A stretch of 64,000 nucleotides of DNA from Sulfurovum riftiae. Lineage in GTDB: Bacteria; Campylobacterota; Campylobacteria; Campylobacterales; Sulfurovaceae. Location of the stretch: positions 372,001-436,000 of the forward strand of contig NZ_LNKT01000001.1 of the NCBI RefSeq assembly GCF_001595645.1, given 5' to 3'. The translations under genes and the position numbers were made by a program. Shown here piece after piece: positions 1 to 8,167 of the stretch (within the stretch, counting starts at the first letter, position 1; every line of letters begins with the position of its first letter). The notes under the pieces were generated by a model. That model worked only from the letters and a program-made list of their open reading frames with translations, did no database searches and was not told the DNA's origin.

Positions 1-60
1 AACAGTGTCAGGAAAATGAAAAATTGGTATACTATATGCATTATGAAAAAAGAGATTGTA

Positions 61-1020
61 ATGGATAAAGAGATCTTCCCGGCAGGTATGTTGATAGAAA
101 CACCATTGCTCGATATTGAAGCGATCCAGCCCCATACGGAAAAGTGGGATGTGGAATTCATCAAGATCGGGAAAGATGATCTTAAAGTAGCCATTCATGC
201 TTTCCATACACCTCGGATCCAGTTCTCGGCAGTCTACTATACCGATGCCTATCTGCTACAGGGACGATTTCCTCAGGGGAGTATTGTCCTCTCCTATATC
301 CATACAAAATCCACTACCAATTTTAATAACCGTAAACTCAAACCCGATCAGCTTATTGTGGTAACAGATGCTGATGAACTCAACCTGATTACCAACGGCC
401 CGAGTACGAATTATTCAGTGACGATTGAAGAGGCTTTCTTCACTTCGGCATTCAAATCCTATTTTGGCTTTGATTTTGATACGGTAGAGTCCAAAATGAC
501 GCTGATGCTAGAGGCATCGAAGACAGATGCCTATGTTGAAATACTCAATGATTGGCTTCACTTTTTTCTCAATACCAAGGATCTTACATTCTCGGAAGAG
601 GAGTATCTTCACATAGAATACGAAATACTGGATTCTCTGTTCGGTTTTGTTTCCATGGGAAAGAAAAGAGGTATAAAACGCAGTGATGTGAAGATCGGAA
701 AGGCAAGAGAACTTCTGCACAGGAACCTTGAGAATACCTATTATATCTCGGACCTTGTCAGAGAGTTGCGTGTCAACGAGAGGAGTCTGCAGTATCTTTT
801 CAAAGAGCATCTGGGTATCTCTCCGAAGCATTACCTGAAACAGCTGCGGCTCAATGCCATAAGACAGGAGCTTTTGTCACTCAAAGATGTCGATGTAAAT
901 ATCAAAGAGATCGCCAGGAGATATAACTTTTTCCATATGGGGCACTTTGCTGCAGAGTACAAAAAAATCTTCTCGGAGACTCCTTCCCAAACCCTTAAAC
1001 AGTACGTCTCTTCTTCCTGA
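61..1020 (+). CDS. AraC-family transcriptional regulator (paralogue 1)
   Basis: A 319-residue DNA-binding regulator. About 200 N-terminal residues form a sensor-like domain of unknown ligand. The C-terminal hundred residues (about 215-315) carry the double helix-turn-helix of AraC proteins, with the typical ending NFFHMGHFAAEYKKIF. I start it at ATG 61 (MDKEIFPAGM), because this aligns with the N-terminus of the paralogue at 51273 (MPKELFKAGY) and has AAAGAG upstream. In-frame ATGs at 16 and 43 are possible. The gene lies directly upstream of the aldehyde oxidoreductase operon, whose promoter carries a 17-bp motif (1034-1050) shared with promoters near the second regulator. It probably activates that operon; this is inference from position and the shared motif. 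Confidence 0.88.
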   Translation: MDKEIFPAGMLIETPLLDIEAIQPHTEKWDVEFIKIGKDDLKVAIHAFHTPRIQFSAVYYTDAYLLQGRFPQGSIVLSYIHTKSTTNFNNRKLKPDQLIVVTDADELNLITNGPSTNYSVTIEEAFFTSAFKSYFGFDFDTVESKMTLMLEASKTDAYVEILNDWLHFFLNTKDLTFSEEEYLHIEYEILDSLFGFVSMGKKRGIKRSDVKIGKARELLHRNLENTYYISDLVRELRVNERSLQYLFKEHLGISPKHYLKQLRLNAIRQELLSLKDVDVNIKEIARRYNFFHMGHFAAEYKKIFSETPSQTLKQYVSSS

Positions 1021-1033
1021 AAAATTCACTTTT

Positions 1034-1050
1034 CTTGCGTATTTGTGATA
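1034..1050 (+). promoter_or_regulatory. Putative AraC activator site, AOR operon
   Basis: CTTGCGTATTTGTGATA ends 21 bases before a TATAAT box at 1072-1077, ahead of the cytochrome b gene at 1106. The same motif at the same spacing is found at 44310-44326, 42636-42652 and, with 20 bases, 52361-52377. A site ending near -34 overlaps the -35 region, as expected for a class II activator. Binding by the adjacent AraC protein is inferred. Confidence 0.65.
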
Positions 1051-1071
1051 TCTTTGCCTTTTTCATTGTGC

Positions 1072-1077
1072 TATAAT
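1072..1077 (+). promoter_or_regulatory. -10 box of the AOR operon
   Basis: A perfect TATAAT lies 28 bases upstream of the cytochrome b start codon, with no recognisable -35 hexamer. It is preceded at 21 bases by the AraC-type motif, so the promoter is probably activator dependent. Confidence 0.65.
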
Positions 1078-1105
1078 AAAACCATATCCATATAAGGAGC
1101 GTAAG

Positions 1106-1969
1106 ATGAAACAGGGTGAAGCCGGTCAAAGTCTACTCTTTCTTTTCGATGAGTATTGGTGGGCGCTTTTTATGATCGTTTTTGTGGCACTGCTTGTGAG
1201 TGCCTTTACACATCGTAAAAAACCGCATTGTGAAGGGGACAGGATCCTGCGGCACGACATCCCCGCAAGAGTGAGCCACTGGTTCAATGCCTTTGGTATA
1301 TTGATACTTATTTTCACCGGCTTTATGCTCGGTTTTCTTTTCTTCCCCCGACATGTCGCCTACACAGAGGGCGCACAGCTGATGTTCAATCTCCATTTTA
1401 TCGGTGCAATGCTCTTCCTCTTCGGTGCGGTCTACTGGGTAGGGAACACCTTTCTCTATCCCAGACGGCTTGAAGAGCATGCTCCCTATCTGGGATCCCT
1501 CAAAGATGCAGTTATCCATTATGCGAGTATGGCTGGATTGACCCGGAGCAAAGAGCGTCCGGTAGGGAAATATGAAGCTTCGGAGCGTCTGGCCTTTGTT
1601 CCTCTGACACTGCTGGCACTCTTTATGGGTGTTACAGGGCTTATCAAGGTCTCTGCCCATGTCTGGCATGTACCGGACGGACTGCTGCACTTTGCAACAT
1701 GGACACATGACTGGTCGACGGTCCTGCTGACTGTTCTGGTCGTGATACATATTATCCTGGCAGCGGTCGTTCCGTGGGCTTGGCCGCTGTTCCGTTCCAT
1801 GATAGACGGATATATCAGTGTCGATTTTGTCAAATCTCACCACAAAGGCTGGTACAAAGAGTTGACCGATGAGGGGCTGTGCCCGAGAGAAGAGAATGGC
1901 AAAGATGAGAATAAAGCAGAAAAATCCAAAGAGGTTAAACCTGAAAAAGGAGAGAGCGATGCAGTTTGA
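1106..1969 (+). CDS. Cytochrome b561-type membrane subunit of the AOR complex
   Basis: An integral membrane di-haem cytochrome b of 287 residues, of the formate dehydrogenase gamma / thiosulfate reductase type. About four to five membrane segments are visible. Candidate haem ligands are H50 and H58 (RHDIPARVSHWF), H97, H201 and H215. The C-terminal 40 residues are charged and cytosolic-looking. AGGAGC precedes ATG 1106. It is the first gene of the operon and overlaps the next gene by 11 bases. By analogy with E. coli YdhU it should pass electrons between the quinone pool and the iron-sulfur subunit encoded next. Family and role are confident at the level of fold; the direction of electron flow is not known. 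Confidence 0.85.
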   Translation: MKQGEAGQSLLFLFDEYWWALFMIVFVALLVSAFTHRKKPHCEGDRILRHDIPARVSHWFNAFGILILIFTGFMLGFLFFPRHVAYTEGAQLMFNLHFIGAMLFLFGAVYWVGNTFLYPRRLEEHAPYLGSLKDAVIHYASMAGLTRSKERPVGKYEASERLAFVPLTLLALFMGVTGLIKVSAHVWHVPDGLLHFATWTHDWSTVLLTVLVVIHIILAAVVPWAWPLFRSMIDGYISVDFVKSHHKGWYKELTDEGLCPREENGKDENKAEKSKEVKPEKGESDAV

Positions 1970-2681
1970 TGAAATAACACCGCAATGTGAAGAACCGAAA
2001 TTCGGAGGCATGGACAGACGGACCTTTTTGAAGACATTGGCGGCTGCCGGTATTGCTGCTTCCGGTGCAGGTGCAGCGTTCATGCTCCCAGGGACCAACC
2101 TGATGGTCATGCCCAACTCCAAAGGATACCTGGTCGTCGATATGGGGAAATGTATGGGCTGTGACACCTGTATGATGACCTGTTCTCTGGTACACCATGG
2201 TGAAGCCTCGCTTTCGCTGTCTCGTATCCAGATACAGCAGGATGCCTTCCAGAGCTGGCCAAATGACATCCATATGGCGGTCTGCCACCAGTGCGAGGAT
2301 GCACCCTGTGTCAATGCCTGTCCGGTAGAAGCGGACCATGTCGATATCGTCCACGGGAATGTCAGAACGATCGATCCTGACCGTTGTATAGGCTGTACGC
2401 AGTGTATCGATGCCTGTCCGTGGCTGCCAAAGCGTCTGCAGTGGAACCCCGAGACCAAGAAAGTACAGAAGTGTGACCTCTGTGCCAATACGCCTTATCT
2501 GCGTGACAAAGGCGGTCCCGGCGGGACACAGTCCTGTGTGAAGGTCTGTCCGGTGGGTGCCATTGCCTATATCGACAAGATGCCTGACCAGAATGATCCG
2601 ACAGCCTACAATGTCAACCTGAGGGACAAGGCGTGGAAGTCACTGGGAATGACGGATGAAGATATCGTAAGAGAAGGGTAG
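1959..2681 (+). CDS. Tat-exported 4x[4Fe-4S] ferredoxin-like subunit of the AOR complex
   Basis: A 240-residue electron-transfer subunit of the DmsB/HybA/YdhX type. Residues 18-45 form a twin-arginine signal (MDRRTFLK followed by an Ala/Gly-rich stretch). Sixteen cysteines in four clusters follow: C65/68/71/75, C109/112/117/121, C143/146/149/153 and C172/175/193/197. The start is ATG 1959, with AAAAGGAGAG just upstream, rather than an upstream ATG at 1869 that would run deep into cytochrome b. It sits between the cytochrome b and the catalytic subunit, so it probably links the pterin enzyme to the membrane haems. The Tat signal argues that the complex, or at least this subunit, faces the periplasm. 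Confidence 0.9.
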   Translation: MQFDEITPQCEEPKFGGMDRRTFLKTLAAAGIAASGAGAAFMLPGTNLMVMPNSKGYLVVDMGKCMGCDTCMMTCSLVHHGEASLSLSRIQIQQDAFQSWPNDIHMAVCHQCEDAPCVNACPVEADHVDIVHGNVRTIDPDRCIGCTQCIDACPWLPKRLQWNPETKKVQKCDLCANTPYLRDKGGPGGTQSCVKVCPVGAIAYIDKMPDQNDPTAYNVNLRDKAWKSLGMTDEDIVREG

Positions 2682-2684
2682 TAG

Positions 2685-4820
2685 ATGTCCAAAGTACAGG
2701 AAGAAGAGAAAGATCCCCATTATGGATATACCGGGAAGATCCTTCACATCAAGCTGAATGAACTTTCCTACGAGGTCATCCCGACGGAGAAGTACAAACA
2801 GTGGGGCGGCGGCCACGGTATGGGATCGGCGCTTTTTTGGGACTACTGCGAAGACAAGACCATACAGGATGGCCGCAATGAGAAGAATGTCTGTATCGTA
2901 GCGGCATCACCATTTTCGGGAACACCGACGCCGAGTGCCGGCGGGCGCTGTGAAGTGGTGGGGGTAGGCGTAGGCCTGCAGCCCATCGGCTGGTTCACCC
3001 GCTCCAATTTCGGCGGTCGTTTCTCATCGATGATGAAATATGCCGGCTGGGATGCCGTGATGATCTCCGGAAAAGCACCCTATCCGGTATGGGTGGATGT
3101 ACGCAATGATGCAGTACGTATCAAGAAAGCCGGACCGCTTTGGGGAAAAAGTACCAAAGAGGCGCAGGAGATGATCATTGGCCATGTAGGCAAGGACGGC
3201 AACAACTGGGGCTGGGAGCGTATGCCTTCGGACAAAGGGGTGGAGTATACTACCAAAAAACCGGCGATCCTCTGTATCGGTCCTGCCGGAGAGAACCAGA
3301 TGGCGCAGGCATCACTCATACATGAGTCAAGCAACGGTGCGGGACAGGGCGGTTTCGGTGCGGTCTGGGGTTCAAAAAATCTCAAGGCGATCTCCTTCAT
3401 CGGTACCAACGCTGTCAAGATCGCAGATCCGATGGCCTTGGTGGAGGCACGGTTCGCCACCAAAGAAATCTATGCGGCAGATCCGGAAAAGCCCGATGCC
3501 GCCTACTGGGGTCCATTGAGCGCCCCTGCCAAGCCTGTCATGTCCGTTGCGATGCCGACAGACAAGGCAAGGGTAAGCGCCTGCCACGGCTGTGTCAACG
3601 GCTGCCGGGGTATTTACAATTTGGGATATGGTAACCAGAACCACTGTAATGTCACCTCCTTTTATGCCCATCATGCACAGCGGTGGACCAAAGGCGACCG
3701 TATAGAAGCCTCCAAGATCACACTGCAGGCGGGAAGTATCTGTAACGAACTTGGGCTCAATACCTATCCGCTAAAGCATGGTCTGCCATGGCTCTGGTAC
3801 CTGCATAAAAAAGGCATTCTGGGAAAAGGGAAGCAGATCCATACCGATATCGATTTCTCACAGATGGGTTCACTGGAGTTTGCCAAAGAATTTTTGCATG
3901 CACTGGCCTATGGTGAAGATATCGGAAAGGAGATCGCCTATAACGGCTTCGTACCCACGGCGATCAAGTGGGGCAGGGAAGAGGACTGGAAAAGCGGCAG
4001 GCTCAAGTTCACCTACTGGGGTATGCCGGAACACGGCTACGATCCGCGTGCCGAGCTGGAATGGGGCTTCGAGTCGCTGGTCGCTGACCGCGACATGAAC
4101 TCGCACTGTATCAACTGGATCTTCTGGCATGTGAATGTAGCGGTACTCAGAGGACTCAGACCTCGTATCGATGCTTCTACGCTTGCCAAACTGGTGACCG
4201 ACAAGATGAAACCGTGGGTCAAGTCGGAGAATGCCCTTAACTATGCAACGGACAATATGTACAGTGACGATGTGATGGACCTGGCACGCTGGCACCTCTT
4301 CTACACCCGGTACTGGAAGAACTCCGGGCTTCTCTGTGATTTCAGATGGGCGGACCTTTTCAACTCCAAACATCCCGAACTCAAAGGGGCGACCGCTTCC
4401 GAGGATGCGGGAGAGCACATCTTCTGGAATGCCATCACCGGTGAGAACCTGACCTTCAATGACGGCATCAGACGCGGACAGCGCATCTATCATCTGGACA
4501 ATGCCATCTGGACACTTCAGGGAAGAAAACGCGATATGCTGAAGTTCGCCGACTATATTTACGACAAGCCTTTTGACAAAGGACATTTCCCCTTCTATAT
4601 GTGGCCTGTCAAAGATGAGAACGGTGAGTGGATCTACCGTGATGTGATGCATCGCTCTCTCGATCGAGAGAAGATGGAGGAGTGGAAGACGCGTTTCTAT
4701 ACCAAGGAGAAGCTCGACCCCAAAACAGGCTGGCCGACGCAGGAGACTCTGGAAGCCTATGACCTTGGTTTTGTGGCCGATGAGCTTGAAAAGCACGGTA
4801 AAATGGGAGGTGCAGTATGA
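2685..4820 (+). CDS. YdhV-type aldehyde:ferredoxin oxidoreductase family protein 1
   Basis: The catalytic subunit of a tungsten- or molybdenum-bis-pterin oxidoreductase, 711 residues. This is longer than the roughly 600 residues of classical AORs and matches E. coli YdhV (about 700). The [4Fe-4S] site is visible as C300-x2-C303-x3-C307 (CHGCVNGCRG) plus a distal C551 in NSGLLCDF. The N-terminus (YTGKILHIKLNELSYEVIP) is the usual AOR start, and there is no signal peptide. Start ATG 2685 follows the ferredoxin stop by three bases. The stop overlaps the next ATG as ATGA. Family assignment is strong. The substrate is unknown; aldehyde to acid is the family reaction, but YdhV-type members lack a settled physiological substrate. 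Confidence 0.92.
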   Translation: MSKVQEEEKDPHYGYTGKILHIKLNELSYEVIPTEKYKQWGGGHGMGSALFWDYCEDKTIQDGRNEKNVCIVAASPFSGTPTPSAGGRCEVVGVGVGLQPIGWFTRSNFGGRFSSMMKYAGWDAVMISGKAPYPVWVDVRNDAVRIKKAGPLWGKSTKEAQEMIIGHVGKDGNNWGWERMPSDKGVEYTTKKPAILCIGPAGENQMAQASLIHESSNGAGQGGFGAVWGSKNLKAISFIGTNAVKIADPMALVEARFATKEIYAADPEKPDAAYWGPLSAPAKPVMSVAMPTDKARVSACHGCVNGCRGIYNLGYGNQNHCNVTSFYAHHAQRWTKGDRIEASKITLQAGSICNELGLNTYPLKHGLPWLWYLHKKGILGKGKQIHTDIDFSQMGSLEFAKEFLHALAYGEDIGKEIAYNGFVPTAIKWGREEDWKSGRLKFTYWGMPEHGYDPRAELEWGFESLVADRDMNSHCINWIFWHVNVAVLRGLRPRIDASTLAKLVTDKMKPWVKSENALNYATDNMYSDDVMDLARWHLFYTRYWKNSGLLCDFRWADLFNSKHPELKGATASEDAGEHIFWNAITGENLTFNDGIRRGQRIYHLDNAIWTLQGRKRDMLKFADYIYDKPFDKGHFPFYMWPVKDENGEWIYRDVMHRSLDREKMEEWKTRFYTKEKLDPKTGWPTQETLEAYDLGFVADELEKHGKMGGAV

Positions 4821-5176
4821 AGGCATTTATGACCCAAAAGGAAGCAGCACACCTGCTGCGCGAAGTGGATCCGGATGATATTTTGGTCGCTGCACGTATG
4901 CACTACCCCAGCGGTATCCATGACGAGTGGATCGATACGCTCGAAGAGCTGATGTGGTTTCTGCAGCCTGCATCAGACAGAGATATCCCCGGTGTAAGCA
5001 TCGAAGGGCTTGCTTCGTGGATAGAGAATGTCGTGGGCGACACTGCGCTTGCCGAAGAGGTACGCAGCTGTGAGAAGAGCCACAGCAACTTTGTAGATGC
5101 CTGTGAAGCGGCTTACTACAAGGTGGAAACACGGGTGAAGCATCTGCAGGAGATCGCCCGGGGAGGTGTCGTATGA
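4817..5176 (+). CDS. Small cytosolic protein of the AOR module, copy 1
   Basis: A 119-residue protein of no family I recognise. It has no signal peptide or membrane segment and looks mostly helical and acidic. It is a clear paralogue of the 120-residue protein at 7805-8167: both begin with a QKEAxHLLREV block and share the pattern MxxPxGxH, then SLEELxW or TLEELMW. Each follows its own AOR gene, here with an ATGA stop-start overlap, and the next gene again overlaps by ATGA. Strict pairing with an AOR subunit and the absence of cysteine clusters suggest a dedicated maturation or export chaperone. That role is inference only. Confidence 0.82.
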   Translation: MKAFMTQKEAAHLLREVDPDDILVAARMHYPSGIHDEWIDTLEELMWFLQPASDRDIPGVSIEGLASWIENVVGDTALAEEVRSCEKSHSNFVDACEAAYYKVETRVKHLQEIARGGVV

Positions 5177-5643
5177 GACAGTTGCTGTTAAGTGCACTGC
5201 TTCTGCTTCCGCTTACCGTTGCAGCCCAGTCCGGCAAGACGCGTGTGTTGACAGCAGAAATAGCCTACGCGAAGCCGATGCAGTTCGACTATGACAAGGA
5301 CGGAAAGATGAACAACATCCAAATGTGGGCGAAGATCGTCATCGACAAGACCGACAAAGGGTATGAGGGCTATTTCAGACGTTTCATGAAAGATGTCGAT
5401 ACAGGCAAGGCCGTATTGGGATATGCCGATATCAATATGCTCCCCGATCAGCCCTATGGAGAAAAGCTGCCTGTAAGCCAGGTGGAGAAGCGCGGCAGGA
5501 CCGTTCTCTTCAAAGCCGGTTCGAAACACTATATCCTTATGGATGGAGGAGCGGACTATAGAAGCGATACCGCCATTGCCAATGACGGGAACAGAGATTA
5601 TATCGTCGAACTCTATGACGGTGATATCAAAGTAACACAGTAA
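5173..5643 (+). CDS. Secreted DxDxDG protein of the AOR module, copy 1
   Basis: A 156-residue exported protein of unknown function. Residues 1-18 are a Sec signal peptide (MRQLLLSALLLLPLTVAAQ). An EF-hand-like acidic loop, D39-Y-D41-K-D43-G, is followed by N47-N48. It is preceded by MQFDYDK, which is shared almost exactly with the paralogue at 8160-8705. The rest is rich in beta-strand patterns (YEGYFRRF, DGGADYRSD). It overlaps the preceding gene by ATGA, so it is translationally coupled to the AOR module. It would act in the periplasm, possibly binding calcium; neither binding nor partner is shown by sequence alone. Confidence 0.83.
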   Translation: MRQLLLSALLLLPLTVAAQSGKTRVLTAEIAYAKPMQFDYDKDGKMNNIQMWAKIVIDKTDKGYEGYFRRFMKDVDTGKAVLGYADINMLPDQPYGEKLPVSQVEKRGRTVLFKAGSKHYILMDGGADYRSDTAIANDGNRDYIVELYDGDIKVTQ

Positions 5644-5655
5644 AGGAGGTAGCGT

Positions 5656-7803
5656 ATGTCAAGCAAGAAGAAAGTCACACATGACCCGGGGTCACTGCCA
5701 GGGTATGCAGGGAAGATACTGCACCTGAACTTGAGTGATCTAAGTTATGAGGTCATTCCCACAGCAGACTATAAAGAGTGGGGTGGCGGACATGGACTGG
5801 GTACAGCACTCTTCTGGGACTTTTGTGAAGACAAGACCCTTCAGGACGGCCGTCACGAGAAGAATGTGGTGGTCGTGGCCAGTTCACCCTTCTGCGGTAC
5901 TTCCGTACCGGCAGCAGGTGGACGCTGCGAAGTGGTGGGTATCGGTTACGGGCAAATGCCCATCAGCTGGTATACGCGTTCCAATTTTGGCGGACGCTAC
6001 TCTGCCATGATGAAATATGCCGGATGGGATGCCGTGGTCATTTCGGGAAAGGCACCTGAACCGGTATGGGTTGAGGTAAGCAATGAGAGGGTGAAGTTCC
6101 ATAAAGCGAAGACGATCTGGGGCAAAGGTACGAGAGAGACACAACTGGCCATCATGTCTGCACTTGATACAGACAATAACGGCTGGGGCTGGGAACCGCT
6201 TCCCGGCAAAGGGGACAAAGGGGTAGAATACTCCACACAGAAACCTGCCATACTCTGTATAGGCCCTGCAGGGGAGAACCAGACGCAGCTGGGCTCTTTG
6301 GTGCACGATTCGGGTAACGGTGCAGGCCAGGGCGGTTTTGGTGCGGTCTGGGGTTTCAAGAACCTCAAAGCAGTCTCCTTCTTCGGAACAGGATCGATCA
6401 AGATCGCCGATCCGATGGCACTGGTCGATGCCAGATTCCTGCAAAAAGAGATCTACGGGGTGAATATGGAGGAACCGGACATCCACCAGTGGGGGATGCT
6501 TGGACGGGTCTTTACCTCCACCTTTGTCGGACTACCCTCCAATAATCGACGTGCACAGGCCTGTATGGGGTGTGTGATGGGCTGTAGAAGCCGCTATGAT
6601 ATCGGCTACGGTAATGAAGTGAGCTGCCAGGAGACCTCCTGGTATGGTCACTATGCGGGCAAGTACGCCAAAGGCGATGAGATAGAGATGGCCAAAGTGA
6701 CCATGCAGGTTGCCGAGTACTGTAACGATCTCGGGCTCAACTCCTACCCTTTCGAGCATGGGCTCGACTGGCTCGAAGGGCTTTGGCACAAAGGCATTTT
6801 GGGACCTGGCAAGCAGATCGAGAGCAAACTGAATTTCGATGAGATCGGTTCGCTGGAGTTTGGCAGGAAGCTGCTGGAGGTGGTCGCAAACCGTGAAGAC
6901 ATCGGAAAGGACCTTGCGGACGGTTTTGTACAAACGGCACACAAATGGGGCCGAAAACAGGACCATGATGACGGGACACTGCTCTTTCCTTACTGGGGTA
7001 TGCCCGAGCATGGTTACGACCCAAGAGCGGAAGTAGAGTGGGGCTTTGCCTCCATCATGACCGACCGTGATATCAATTCGCATGAGTTCAACGCCCTGTT
7101 CTGGAAACCGACCATTGCTATTGCCTTCGGTATGCATCCGCGTATCGAGGCAGAAGAGATCGTCAATCTGGTTGCTGACAAGCTCAAACCCTATGTGAAG
7201 GGGCCGGAATGCCTGGACTACTCCGAGAACAATATCTACTCCGATGAGGTGCTCAATATGACGCGCTGGTTCATCCACTACAGCCGTTTCTGGAAGAACT
7301 CGGCACTCTTCTGCGACCTTCGCTGGGCAGACCTTTTCGATACCAATGCACCGGGGAATGTAGGCGCAACGGGTGATTCTCGTCTGGGCGAACAGGTTTT
7401 CTGGAATGCAGTAACGGGAGACACGATGAGCTTTGTGGACGGTTTGAGTATCGGACACAGGATCTATGTACTGAACAATGCCATCTGGGCACTGCAGGGC
7501 AGACACAGAGACCATGCGAAATTCGCCGACTATATCTATGAGAAGAAGCAGGAAGAAGCAGAGTTCTTCCCTTTCTATTTCTGGCCGTGTAAAGATGAAA
7601 AGACAGGCAAATGGTCCTATGAGGATGTGCTGCACCGACACCTCGACCGGGAGAAGTTCGAAGAGTGGAAAGACCGCTTCTACAAGGCGGAAGGACTCGA
7701 CCCTGCAACAGGATGGCCTACAGCAAAGACATTGGAAGAGCTCGGGCTTGACCATGTAGCCCAAGAGCTTCAGAAACACGGAAAACTCGGAAAGGAGGCT
7801 TAG
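5656..7803 (+). CDS. YdhV-type aldehyde:ferredoxin oxidoreductase family protein 2
   Basis: A second catalytic subunit of 715 residues, clearly paralogous to the one at 2685-4820 over its full length (shared GKILHLNLSDLSYEVIPTAD-type start, GGRCEVVG, FGAVWG, MPEHGYDPRAE, RWADLF). Its [4Fe-4S] cysteines are C303, C306, C310 (CMGCVMGCRS) and C553 (LFCDLRW). A strong AAAGGAGG site precedes ATG 5656. It has no signal peptide. Retention of all four cluster cysteines in both copies means neither is an obvious dead subunit. Either the two form a heterodimer or they serve different substrates with a shared cytochrome b and ferredoxin. Substrate unknown. Confidence 0.92.
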   Translation: MSSKKKVTHDPGSLPGYAGKILHLNLSDLSYEVIPTADYKEWGGGHGLGTALFWDFCEDKTLQDGRHEKNVVVVASSPFCGTSVPAAGGRCEVVGIGYGQMPISWYTRSNFGGRYSAMMKYAGWDAVVISGKAPEPVWVEVSNERVKFHKAKTIWGKGTRETQLAIMSALDTDNNGWGWEPLPGKGDKGVEYSTQKPAILCIGPAGENQTQLGSLVHDSGNGAGQGGFGAVWGFKNLKAVSFFGTGSIKIADPMALVDARFLQKEIYGVNMEEPDIHQWGMLGRVFTSTFVGLPSNNRRAQACMGCVMGCRSRYDIGYGNEVSCQETSWYGHYAGKYAKGDEIEMAKVTMQVAEYCNDLGLNSYPFEHGLDWLEGLWHKGILGPGKQIESKLNFDEIGSLEFGRKLLEVVANREDIGKDLADGFVQTAHKWGRKQDHDDGTLLFPYWGMPEHGYDPRAEVEWGFASIMTDRDINSHEFNALFWKPTIAIAFGMHPRIEAEEIVNLVADKLKPYVKGPECLDYSENNIYSDEVLNMTRWFIHYSRFWKNSALFCDLRWADLFDTNAPGNVGATGDSRLGEQVFWNAVTGDTMSFVDGLSIGHRIYVLNNAIWALQGRHRDHAKFADYIYEKKQEEAEFFPFYFWPCKDEKTGKWSYEDVLHRHLDREKFEEWKDRFYKAEGLDPATGWPTAKTLEELGLDHVAQELQKHGKLGKEA

Positions 7804-7804
7804 G

Positions 7805-8167
7805 ATGCAATTTATCGATCAAAAAGAAGCAAAGCACCTGCTGAGAGAAGTACCGTATGAGGAGTGGCTGGTCATTGGCCGGATGATGGTACCCAAAGGG
7901 GTACATATGGCACGTATCTCCTCACTCGAAGAGTTGGAATGGACCATTCGTCCGACGGCAAAGACACTGGTCGCCATGCGTTTTGACAATCTGGAACAGT
8001 GGCTGCGAAAAAGTGTGGAAGACAGCTATCTTGCCGATAAAGTAGCCGCTGTCACTGCGCAGGATATTCCTTATGTCGAACAGAGCAAGACGATCTATGA
8101 GGCGGTACTCGAGCGGGTAAATATGCTTAGACGCATTGCTGACGGAGAGGAGGTGCATCATGTTTAG
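7805..8167 (+). CDS. Small cytosolic protein of the AOR module, copy 2
   Basis: A 120-residue paralogue of the protein at 4817-5176, placed at the same point of the second module, one base after the AOR stop codon. It keeps the QKEAKHLLREV start, the MMVPKGVHMARISSLEELEW block and a helical C-terminus. There is no signal peptide and no metal motif. I do not recognise a named family. The co-duplication with the catalytic subunit implies subunit-specific work, such as cofactor insertion, folding or Tat proofreading, but this is not demonstrated. Confidence 0.82.
   Translation: MQFIDQKEAKHLLREVPYEEWLVIGRMMVPKGVHMARISSLEELEWTIRPTAKTLVAMRFDNLEQWLRKSVEDSYLADKVAAVTAQDIPYVEQSKTIYEAVLERVNMLRRIADGEEVHHV

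Noticed and set aside
1133-2488. A 451-codon open frame on the minus strand opposite the cytochrome b and ferredoxin genes
   Set aside because: It is antisense to two strongly recognised genes, its protein shows no family features, and its odd Cys/His/Gln-rich composition is a reflection of the coding strand.
3870-4826. A 318-codon minus-strand open frame inside AOR gene 1
   Set aside because: It is the mirror of a conserved catalytic subunit, and an equivalent frame opposite AOR gene 2 (6532-7779) is a result of shared codon use, not a gene.
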